DNA of 64,000 bases from Toxorhynchites rutilus septentrionalis. Taxonomy: Eukaryota > Arthropoda > Insecta > Diptera > Culicidae. The notes below the pieces were generated by a model. It was not told the DNA's origin, made no database searches, and saw only the letters and a program-made list of their open reading frames with translations. Location: the NCBI RefSeq assembly GCF_029784135.1, contig NC_073745.1, forward strand, positions 48,174,116 to 48,238,115. The letters are read 5' to 3'. Every line of letters begins with the position of its first letter. The first letter of the stretch is position 1. Positions 36,001 through 44,376 of the stretch are shown piece by piece. A program made the position numbers and the translations under genes.

Positions 36001-36245
36001 ATGACTTCTGATTTATATGATAAACTTAAATAAAATAAAAAAATGCATATATAAATAAAAAAAAAGATAAAATTGGAAAAGACAATAAATTAGAAAAAAA
36101 ATTTAAAAATTAATATTTTAGATATTGCAAATTAAAGTTTTTGTGTAAATAAAATGTATTCTAAGTGTGTTTTTTTCACGTTTGGATATTAATAATGAGC
36201 TCTTTCTAAGACACTATTTTGGTAGGACTCATAGTTTTTGAGATA

Positions 36246-37046
36246 TTTATTTAGTACATCATCTTCGACTACGTCGCACAGACTGACTGAAAACTAACTA
36301 TACTTATTCTCTAATCCTAGCACTGAACAGGTTTCTTGTCAACAGAAAATCAAATCATTACAAACAACATTAAAGGAACGCAAACAAAAATCAAAACTAC
36401 TGTTGTAACCGAAGTTTGTTCTGTGGTAAGGAATCGCTAATAATGAAGAAAACGTCGAAAACGACGAGGCGGAATATTCAATGGAATCTGTTCCAAGAGC
36501 TTAGGACAGTCAACATGACCCATTAAAGCATCAACAACAAACAGCCTTTGTGACTTAGTGTGCCTCGATGAAAGCGTTTCCAAATCAATGAACTTACAAC
36601 GATCAGCATAACAGGGTAGATTGACCGGATCGTTCCACGGGAAAGAGCGCAAAGCGAAACGCACGAATTTTCTTTGAATTTGCTCAATCGCAAGACTTTG
36701 TGTGACTTGGAAAGAACACCAAACCGGGGAAGCATATTCCAAAATACTTCGCACAAGCGAACAAAAAAGTGTCTTGAGGCAATAAACATCAGTAAATTCA
36801 GATGTATGACGCAGGATGAAACCAAGCACTGTATACGCCTTAGCTGTTATAATGTTGATGTGTTCGTGAAATCTTAGCTTCGAATCAATGGTAACACCGA
36901 GATCGCAAATTGAATTGATACGCTCTAAGGCAACTGATTCCATGTTGACGAACTAAACGTTACTGCAACGGGAGAAGGATATCACTTTGCATTTTTTGCA
37001 GTTAACTCGCATTCCGTTGTCGCCACACCAGACAAGCAAACGATTT
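36246..37046 (-). pseudogene. Jockey/CR1-like non-LTR, RT C-terminal part
   Basis: The minus-strand frame (36943-36437) reads LERINSICDLGVTIDSKLRF, then VYCLKTLFCSLVRSILEYAS and IDLETLSSRHTK. This is the RT thumb and connection region. Upstream, RLLVWCGDNGMRVNCKKCKV continues toward 37046, with one in-frame stop. Past 37046 the reading is broken by the non-LTR insertion (37047-39253) and resumes at 39267. The 3' UTR ends in an AAATAAAT tail near 36246. It is the same family as 23990-24600. Inactive: stops, a frame break and insertions. Confidence 0.88.
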
Positions 37047-39253
37047 TTACGGGTCTCCTACATGGGCCTCCCCCAGGGCTCATGTTTAAGCCCCCTTTTG
37101 TACAACTTCTATGTAAGCGACATCGACAATTGTCTTACACAAAATTGCAGCCTAAGACAACTTGCAGATGACGGAGTGGTGTCTGTCGTAGGACAAAACG
37201 AATCCGACCTGCAAGGACCCTTACAAGATACTTTGAACAATTTTTCAACCTGGGCCATTGGGCTAGGGATCGAATTCTCCACGGAGAAAACAGAGATGGT
37301 GGTTTTTTCTAGGAAGCATAGACCAGCAAAACCAAAGCTTCAACTTTTGGGTAAACCGATCACTCATGCTATGTCATTCAAGTATCTTGGGGTCTGGTTC
37401 GACTCCAAATGTACTTGGGGGGCCCATATTAGGTATCTGAGTAAAAAATGCCAACAAAGAATAAACTTTCTCCGTACAATCACCGGAACATGGTGGGGAG
37501 CCCATCCCGAAGATCTTATAATGTTGTATCGAACAACTATTCTCTCAGTGATGGAGTATGGCAGTTTCTGTTTTCAATCAGCTGCCAAAACACATCTCAT
37601 TAAACTCGAGCGAATTCAGTATCTTTGTCTCCGTATTGCGTTGGGATGTATGCCCTCAACGCATACCATGAGTCTCGAGGTTTTGGCAGGCCTACTCCCA
37701 CTAAAAGATCGCTTCAATTTATTATCTCTTCGGTTCCTCATCCGGTGTAAGGTTATGAACCCATTGGTGATCGGAAATTTTGAGCAGCTTATCGAGCTAA
37801 ATTTTCATTCAGGATTCATGAGCTCATATCATGAATTCATCTCCATGCAGGTTGATCCTTCTTCGTATTCTCCCAACCGTGTTTGTTTTCCTGACTACAT
37901 CAATTCCTCTGTACATTTTGATCTGTTCATGAAGGAGAAAATCCATGGAATTCCAGATTATCATCGATCGGGGATCATTCCTACGATCTTCAATGCAAAG
38001 TATGGGCGTGTCAATTGTGATAATATGTACTTTACTGATGGGTCCTCTATGAATCAGTCCACAGGATTTGGAGTGTTCAACGAAATTTTTAGCACCTCCC
38101 ACAGTCTTCAGAATCCTTGCTCTGTGTATATTGCTGAATTGGCAGCAATACATTGGGCGCTGGACAGCGTCGCCTCACGACCTGTTGAACACTATTACAT
38201 TGTAACGGATAGTCTTAGCTCTGTCGAAGCTATCCGTTCAGTGAGGCCGGAAAAGCACTCGCCGTACTTCCTTGAGAGAATGCGAGAAAATTTGAGTGCA
38301 TTAACCAGACGCTGTTATGTCATCACCTTTGTCTGGGTCCCTTCACATTGCTCAATTCCGGGTAATGAGAGGGCTGACTCATTAGCAAAGGTAGGTGCAA
38401 TTGAAGGCGATATTTATCAGCGTCAAATCACTTTCAATGAATTTTATTCTTTAGTCCGTAGAAATACCATCGCTAACTGGCAACGTAAGTGGAACGAAGA
38501 TGAATTGGGTCGGTGGCTTCACTCGATTATCCCTAAGGTTAGCCTCAAACCATGGTTCAAAAGTCTGGACTTAAGTCGGGACTTTATTCGCACCTTCTCT
38601 CGACTCATGTCCAATCACTATTCGTTAGACGCGCTACTCTTTCGTTTTAATCTTGCCGATGGCAATATCTGTACTTGTGGCCAAGGTTACCACGACATCG
38701 AACACGTTGTTTGGTCGTGCGAGGAGTATCTTGTTGCCAGATCGAATTTAGAAAACTCTCTTCGGGCTAGAGGAAGGCAGCCCAATGTGCCGGTGAGAGA
38801 TGTGTTGGCTCGGTTAGACCTTGATTACATGTCCCAAATATATGTCTTCCTAAAAGCTATCGATCTTCGTGTGTGATTGTCCTTATATCCTTATATTCTC
38901 CTTTTCCTTTTCCTTCGCGAGAAATCAAATCCCTCCTTACTAACAATAGAATAAGGTGAAATGTAAATACATGTTATATATAAGATAGTCTTAAGAATTG
39001 AGTATGATGAATATGAGTGCGAATGTGAGTGTGAACATTGTCAACATATCCTTATATACCATCCTTTTCCTGAAACAAAATGTCACCCTTCTAAACTCGA
39101 TTAAGCCGCGACTTATCGGTTCTCTACTTCATTAACATTAGAATTAATAAAAAATGTTTATGTATACTTGTAACTATACAGATAGGAGTTTGGCTCCTTT
39201 AAACTTATGTAACTGAGCCTGTAAAAATAAACAATTTAATAAAAAAAAAAAAA
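37047..39253 (+). mobile_element. 5'-truncated non-LTR retrotransposon with poly-A and TSD
   Basis: The insertion is bounded by 13-bp direct repeats AAGCAAACGATTT at 37034-37046 and 39254-39266, with a poly-A tail of about 15 just before the second. It has lost its 5' part (no ORF1, endonuclease or early RT) and starts inside the RT domain. The 3' UTR of about 370 bp follows the stop at 38876. An AATAAA-like signal (aataaacaatttaataaaaa) precedes the tail. It is inserted in the opposite direction to its host retrotransposon relic. The intact TSD and open frame suggest a fairly young insertion. Confidence 0.93.
37048..38876 (+). CDS. RT (C-terminal part) plus RNase H of an I-group non-LTR element
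   Basis: This is the remaining part of the pol ORF. It has RT motif GLPQGSCLSPLLYNFY, then the catalytic box as QLADDGVVSV (LADD in place of Y/FADD) and the FKYLGVWFDS motif. The thumb segment (LERIQYLCLRIALGCMP) follows, and then an RNase H domain with all four acidic residues: FTDGSS, YIAELAAIHWALD, VTDSLSS and GNERADSLAK. The tail has a Cys/His cluster (CTCGQGYHDIEHVVWSC). RNase H places it among I/LOA/Loner-like clades; I cannot fix which. The frame can be extended upstream to 36987, but those 20 codons lie in the host element, so the element-derived part begins at 37047. With no start codon or endonuclease of its own, it cannot act alone. Confidence 0.9.
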
Positions 39254-39266
39254 AAGCAAACGATTT

Positions 39267-39347
39267 ATGTCGTTTTGCAGAGCAGCACAATCATCTGGTG
39301 AAACTATGACACGAAATAGTTTTAAATCATCGGCAAACGAAAGATTA
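39267..39347 (-). pseudogene. Jockey/CR1-like RT segment with FADD box
   Basis: On the minus strand the 80 bases upstream of the second TSD read SFADDLKLFRVIVSPDDCAA, then LQNDINRL. This joins directly to the 37046-36246 part once the inserted retrotransposon is ignored. FADD is the RT catalytic box. ITmD37E copy 2 is inserted at TA (39346-39347), just before the Ser-Phe of this box. So two different transposons split the RT within 100 bp of each other. Confidence 0.88.
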
Positions 39348-40388
39348 AAGGGTGTGTCACATCAAATTGCATCACGGAAAAAACGCTGAAGAAATTCGCC
39401 CAGTAGACCGATCCTTTTGAAAATTTTAGACAGTAAAATAAAAACTATTAAACAACTTTTGGCATTTTCTTTTGATTCATACTTCGAGCCCAAGCCCATA
39501 TGCTCGCACCTTCCTCTTTACCCCGTCCATAAGGTTCTGTACAACGTCAGGTTGTAGTTTTTTTGAACAGAAATCCATTTTCTCTTGAAGTCCGCCTCCG
39601 ATTTGACAACTTTTGGTTTCTTCCGGAGGGCCTGCTTCATAATCGCCCAATATTTCTCTATTGGGCGAAGCTCCGGCGCGTTGGGCGGGTTCATTTCCTT
39701 TGGCACGAAGGTGACCCCGTTGGCTTCGTACCACTTCAACACGTTCTTTGAATAGTGGCACGAAGCGAGATCCGGCCAGAAGATGGTCGGGCCCTCGTGC
39801 TGCTTCAATAGTGGTAGTAAGCGCTTTTGTAGGCACTCCTTAAGGTAAACCTGCCCGTTTACCGTGCCGGTCATCACGAAGGGGGCGCTCCGCTTTCCGC
39901 AAGAGCAGATCGCTTGCCACACCATGTACTTTTTGGCAAACTTGGATAGTTTCTGCTTGCGAATATCCTCCGGAACGCTGAATTTGTCCTCTGCGGAGAA
40001 GAACAACAGGCCCGGCAGCTGACGAAAGTCCGCTTTGACGTAGGTTTCGTCGTCCATTACCAGACAATGCGGCTTCGTCAGCATTTCGGTGTACAGCTTC
40101 CGGGCTCGCGTCTTCCCCATCATGTTTTGTCTTTCGTCGCGGTTAGGAGCCTTCTGAAGCTTGTATGTACGCAGGCCCTCCCGCTGCTTGGTCCGCTGGA
40201 CGAATGAATTTGACAAATTCAGCTTATTGGCGACATCCCGGACCGAACTTCTCGGATCACGTCTAAACTGCTTAACTACGCGCTTGTGATCTTTTTCACT
40301 GACGGAGCATCCATTTTTGCCGTTCTTCACCTTCCGGTCGATAGATAGGTTCTCGAAGTATCGTTTTAGTACTCTGCTGACCGTGGAT
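39348..40388 (-). mobile_element. ITmD37E element, copy 2, 5'-truncated
   Basis: The intact 3' TIR begins at 39348 (AAGGGTGTGTCACATCAAAT) after TA. The transposase is on the minus strand. The element stops at 'ctgaccgtgga' (40388), where copies 1 and 3 continue with 'ttggacgattcc'; instead a tRNA-derived SINE begins. The missing 5' part (about 260 bp with TIR, UTR and 36 codons) is not found on the far side of the SINE. This is a deletion or recombination junction, not a simple SINE insertion. Confidence 0.92.
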
Positions 40389-40528
40389 GCTCCCGTGGCC
40401 GAGTGGTTAGCTTCATAACTAACATGCCGGGTGATCGGGTTCGATTCCCGTTCTGGTCGGGGGAATTTTTCGTCAAAGAAATTTCCTCCGACTTGCACTG
40501 TGATCACGCGTATTCTAGAGCTTGCCAC
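39518..40528 (-). CDS. Chimeric ORF: antisense SINE peptide fused to DD37E transposase
   Basis: This uninterrupted 336-codon frame starts at ATG 40528-40526 inside the SINE, read antisense. The first 48 or so residues (MASSRIRVITVQVGGNFFDE onward to EANHSATGAS) come from the SINE body and the complement of its tRNA head. At TVSRVLKRYFENLSIDRK the frame passes into the transposase at its residue 37 and continues to the normal stop. The triad is complete (MDDETY, FWPDLAS, RPIEKYW; 37 residues between the last two). The first helix-turn-helix loses its first helices and keeps only the end of the recognition helix, so TIR binding is probably impaired. No promoter is visible for it. The frame may be open by chance, because the transposase part is young. 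Confidence 0.75.
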   Translation of the reverse strand: MASSRIRVITVQVGGNFFDEKFPRPERESNPITRHVSYEANHSATGASTVSRVLKRYFENLSIDRKVKNGKNGCSVSEKDHKRVVKQFRRDPRSSVRDVANKLNLSNSFVQRTKQREGLRTYKLQKAPNRDERQNMMGKTRARKLYTEMLTKPHCLVMDDETYVKADFRQLPGLLFFSAEDKFSVPEDIRKQKLSKFAKKYMVWQAICSCGKRSAPFVMTGTVNGQVYLKECLQKRLLPLLKQHEGPTIFWPDLASCHYSKNVLKWYEANGVTFVPKEMNPPNAPELRPIEKYWAIMKQALRKKPKVVKSEADFKRKWISVQKNYNLTLYRTLWTG

Positions 40529-40640
40529 TCAGAATGCATTCAAGACGTGTTATTTGGCATAGAAATCTCAACTAAGTACTAATAAAAAATGACGCAAGTA
40601 ATACTACGTTGAGACGGCGAAGTTCCTCTAGGAACTCTTT
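40389..40640 (+). mobile_element. tRNA-derived SINE
   Basis: Starts GCTCCCGTGGCCGAGTGGTT (A box TGGCCGAGTGG at about 40396-40406). The B box GGTTCGATTCC lies at 40438-40448, both in good agreement with the Pol III consensus. The body contains 'attctagagcttgcc' and 'gtgttatttggcatag' and ends near 40640 after 'aggaac', without the (AAG)n tail of the copy at 32644. The 3' end is therefore probably lost. It adjoins ITmD37E copy 2 on one side and a histone-type 3' stem-loop on the other. Confidence 0.88.
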
Positions 40641-40654
40641 GATAACGATTTGGT

Positions 40655-40670
40655 GGCCCTGAAAAGGGCC
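40655..40670 (-). terminator. Isolated histone-type 3' stem-loop
   Basis: On the minus strand GGCCCTTTTCAGGGCC is a perfect six-pair hairpin with a TTTC loop, the replication-dependent histone 3'-end signal. Flanking AAAAC and ACCAAAT also fit. The minus-strand DNA upstream (40680-40920) should hold the histone C-terminus, but I recognise no histone there; the only frame (71 codons, 40906-40691) has no histone similarity. It is probably a relic left after rearrangement. Confidence 0.65.
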
Positions 40671-41089
40671 GTTTTGTTTGGTTGTCCACTTCACCAGTGT
40701 TTACCGAGTGATGATGACAGAAGGATGGTAAACAGACGCTGGATGGTTCGTATTAGATAAAAGATAACCGAAGTGAAACGAGATATGACGAAAACCGCAC
40801 TATGTGATCCTAGACCAGTGCTGCAATTTGTCACAGCCACTGCGTATATTTGGGCTACTATGACGACCATTGCAACATTACCACCAAACGACGTGCAACA
40901 AAACAAATTCCTTACTCTTTGATGTTAAATAGTTTGTCAGTATTTTGACCATCAAAGCATGTTACAAGTCAGCGCACTATGATCTTCAAGACAAGAAATA
41001 TCATGTCACCTGATGTAATGGAAGTAACCAACATTAAAGTTCTAAGTTTAAATTTTATTTGCTAGAATTAATCGTATCACTCACCTTAC
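40671..41089. other. Unassigned sequence upstream of the stem-loop
   Basis: No gene identified. A short minus-strand frame (40691-40906) ends 'KHW' shortly before the stem-loop but is not recognisable as histone. Confidence 0.35.
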
Positions 41090-41560
41090 TTGCAATATAA
41101 AAATGCCCCCGACTTGCATATATTTGCCATGCCGTTTTCCTCCAGACAGCTTGGTTTTGATGTCTCTGTTAGGGAATACATTTCGTTAGGAACGAAAGCT
41201 CTCCCTACTTTCATGTATTTGCAATGCCGATTTCCCACAGGCAGCTTAGTTTTGATGTCTCTGTTAGGGACCCGCCGCATGTCTCGTCAATTTCTACCAA
41301 GTGGGTATTTCCGTATTTCCGTTGGGATAAGGGTTGAGATTTTTCAATTGTTCGATAGTTAGTTCCATGACATATATTATTTTCTTCAATATAAAATTTG
41401 TTATGAAGTGCCGAAATCGATTGACACAAAAATTTCATCAATCCATCATGAAATGACTGAGCAATAAGCGTTTGAAATTGGACAATTTTCACGATGTGCT
41501 CGATTTTCGATTTTCAATTTGTACCCCAATATGTTCCCGAAAGACGTAATCCTACGTCAA
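41090..41560. repeat. Dispersed repeat, inverted partner of 18.4-19.0 kb
   Basis: The segment 41215-41558 is the inverse of 18520-18855. The 41100-41290 part carries two tandem units of the GGCATTGCA family (inverse: 'ccctaacagagacatcaaaac', 'cggcattgcaaatacatg'). The end at 41543-41558 is GACGTAATCCTACGTC. It cuts off the downstream RT relic at 41560, so it either inserted there or marks a rearrangement. Confidence 0.7.
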
Positions 41561-42816
41561 AACAGCAGTGATGGGCTTGGCAAGCGAAGAGGCACAGTTC
41601 TTCAAAAATGCGGGCGGTATTTTATCTGTACCTGGTCCTTTTTTTGGGTCAAGATCCTCAAGACCTCTCCTCACTTCCTCTGGAGCAAACTGAGTGCACG
41701 GTAGGTATATGTTATGGATCGGTATTTCCTCAAAACGATCGTGAAGTTGAACCGGTGATGCTTTGCTGAAGACACTTTCGAAGAAGGCAGCAAACAGATT
41801 GGCGGTCTCTGAACTTGTGGTAGAAGCGGTCTCATTGTAACTAACCGAACCAGGAATATTACTGCTTGCTTTTCTTTTCTTGACGAAACTCCAAAAACTT
41901 GAAGGATCTTGTTTAACCGTTGCCTGTATTCTTAGCAGACAGTTTTTGTATGTTTCAGAAAGGAGACTCATGTATTCCAAGTCAAGATTTCGAAGTCTAG
42001 CTCTGTCAGTTTCATTCTTCGAATTGAAATAACGATTGCGCACCTTGCGAAGATTTCGTAGCTCAGGAGTCCACCAAGGTTTATTGTAAACGGAGCTTGA
42101 CACTCTTCTTCTTCGAGGGATATGGCGACTGAAGACATCATGAATAAATTCGTTAAAATTTGACAACATCTGATCTACTGAATCGTGGTTCAAAACTCGT
42201 TCCCACTCAATTTCGATCTGTCTCAAGCCATGAGCAAACATCACGTTCGTGCAGTCAAGTTCGATGTCAGAAGTAGCATTTGAAGGAATGTATCCATTGA
42301 TGTCATCGTCAAAACTTCATCGTAAATACGGAAGGTTAAAATCTCCGATTGATAGGATAATGTCCTACTCCAAAAGACGCTCTGCTATGGATTGAACAGC
42401 GATTGCATGTGCAGAGTATAACTGGTTGTTTGAATTAGGAGGGAGATATATCGCGACTATGTAGAGAGACCGAAATTGTTCTTTTATGCGTACTGCAACT
42501 TGTTCGAGCTCGTTACAGTTACAGGAACTGATACACAATCCAAACAGTTTTTGACTGCAACCAGTACTCCACCACCCCGCGAACAACTACTGGTATGTGC
42601 ATTACGATCACAACGGTAAATTATATAGTCGGGCGAAAGCCATGTTTCCTTAAACACAAGTACGTCATACTCGCAGCCGGACAGTAACAAACGCAGTTGG
42701 GCGATTTTCGTGCGCAAACCTCTTACATTCTGATAATACACGGAAAGCATACTATCAGTGACGTGTCCCTCAGCACTGGTAGATGTCAAATTCGTCGATG
42801 ACTCGGTGGGTGACAT
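41560..42816 (-). pseudogene. Jockey/CR1-like ORF2: endonuclease and start of RT
   Basis: The minus-strand frame from 42816 gives an AP-type endonuclease start: YYQNVRGLRTK, the catalytic Glu in VFKETWLS, then CSRGGGVLVAVK. A frame change follows to ELEQVAVRIKE and YLPPNS. Another frame gives SIGDFNLPYL (GDFN, catalytic Asp-Asn, near 42335). Next comes the linker (KPWWTPELRNLRKVRNRYF) and the opening of RT (GLEDLDPKKGPGTDKIPPAF, then FLKNCASSLAKPITAVL). It stops at the 41090-41560 repeat, before the palm. At least two frameshifts make it inactive. The product would have nicked target DNA for retrotransposition. It may belong to the same insertion as the RT parts at 39347-36246, but the intervening RT region is missing. 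Confidence 0.88.
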
Positions 42817-42833
42817 GGTACTTGGAACTGCAA

Positions 42834-44376
42834 TTATCGTGGGAGGTCCGATATCGTTACCAGGGCCCCCTCCGACGGGGGGAGGTGGCTAGAAGTAGTC
42901 GACGTTACCGGAAGAGAAGTGTTCCGTGTGGTACCATACTTGCCTGCAATAACGGTTTGCAAGGCCCCCTCTCCATCCTCAAACTCAGGTCTGGGATGCC
43001 TGATGGACGCTGACAGGAAATGTTCGACTGAGATGAGGGGATTGGGGGCTCCCATAAGGCTAGCAGGCGTGCATCCCAGTGTCGAAACTGCGATTGATTC
43101 ATGTGATGAATGACGGAAGCTTGACGATTGAATGAGTCCAGCAGATGAGCAACTTGGGGATACAGAGTATGATCCAGAAGAATGGCGAGAATGTTTACTG
43201 AAAGCGTCAGACACATCAGGTACATAAATGCTTAATTCGGATGTATTCTTGCCTGCGATGGCAGTTCGGGAGGCCCCCTTTCCATTCTCAAACTCAGGTC
43301 CGGGATGGCTGATGAACGTTGGCTGGAAATACTCGACTGAGATGAGTGGATTGGGGGCTCCCATACGGCTGGCAGGCATGCATCCCGGCGTCGAGAAAGT
43401 GTTTGATGCAGATGATATTGCTATTGAATGGGTACTTGCCTGCAATAGCGGTTTGGAAGATCCCCTCTCCATTCTCAAACTCAGAACCGGGATGGCTGTT
43501 GGATGATGGCTGGAAAAGCTCGACTGAGATGAGGGGATTGGGGACTTCCATAGAGCTGGCAGACGTGCATCCCGGGTCAAAACACGTTAACACTCCATTA
43601 ACGGTGCTGCCATAGTGGCAGGAGATGAGTTTTGAGCTGGTGGTATAGGCGTTAGTGGTTTCGGAAGTTTTGCAGGTACTCGAAATTTTCGGGGACCAAA
43701 ATTTTCAAACTCCCGGAATAGCATACCCTCGGGCCAAGTCTCCGGATCTAAAGCCTTAGATTTTAATGATGAATCCATTCTAACTTTGAAGGACACAAAA
43801 GTGAGAGAGCTGGTGTCCTTGTCTTTCGAAATCAGCTTCACCACAGCAAGATCACAATGCTTTGACCATTGCTGTCACAGCTTCGGTTGTAACGTCAGGA
43901 CAAATTCTGGAGAGATACAACCAGAACTTCTGCTCCTCCTGGTTACAAATGGGTACCGACACGACGTTGTCCATCATCTGCTTACTACCAACACGACAGT
44001 TTTCAGATGCTCGTTCAGTAGTATTCAGATGAAGAGGCCTTTTATTGGCCTTTCGTTGGGTTATTGAGGGCCAGTTGGCAGCTGGAGAAAACTGTACATT
44101 GGGTTTTGAACTTATCTGCTTAATTTCAACGCGCAGCTCCGTAATTGCATTCGTCAAAGAGTTTAATGGCGATGTTTGTTCAGCATTAGCCGAAATAGAT
44201 CGGAAGAGCACGTTCTCGAACAGTTCGGCGCATCTGTCAAACATCCAAAAAAGACTCTTCTTGTGCGACGTAAAGTACAACTGTAATCGATACTCGATAC
44301 CGGTGATAGAATCGGAGCATTTTAAGCAACTCTTAGCCATTCTGAAGCGCCAATCGATATGCAGCGAGCGGAACAA
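42834..44376 (-). pseudogene. ORF1 relic of the Jockey-like element
   Basis: From 44376 the minus strand encodes KSCLKCSDSITG (start of a Cys-rich finger whose later Cys residues seem lost). A coiled-coil-like part (ITELRVEIKQ) and a basic region follow. It continues with FWLYLSRICPDVTTEAVTAM, then after a frame change FVSFKVRMDSSLKSKALDPE and TWPEGMLFREF. This is typical of ORF1 nucleic-acid-binding proteins that start with a zinc finger and end with a 'WP.G..FR.F' motif. The C-terminal part is a repetitive, Pro/Ser-rich tail (42945-43580). It lies directly upstream of the endonuclease ORF in the same direction. Confidence 0.72.
42945..43580 (-). repeat. Three tandem segments within ORF1
   Basis: A block of about 145 bp occurs at about 42946-43091, 43250-43395 and 43440-43580. 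Each encodes PAS-MGAPNPLISVE, then HP-PEFE-GEGA and T-IAGK on the minus strand. The first and second blocks are separated by about 160 bp of different sequence and the second and third by about 40 bp. The blocks are about 80% alike. It is a segmental triplication in the tail of ORF1. Confidence 0.8.

Noticed and set aside
36987..37046. ATG at 36987 as the true start of the RT/RNase H ORF
   Set aside because: This part lies upstream of the insertion, in the antisense of the host RT relic; the inserted element begins at 37047.
39477..39836. Other-frame ORFs over the transposases (such as 119 codons here and 147 codons at 55223-55666)
   Set aside because: They are shadow frames of the DD37E transposase and recur in all three copies only because the copies are alike.
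40389..40465. tRNA gene with good A and B boxes
   Set aside because: It is followed by a SINE body shared with 32644-32891, and the pair of copies with a common non-tRNA part shows a SINE, not a tRNA gene.
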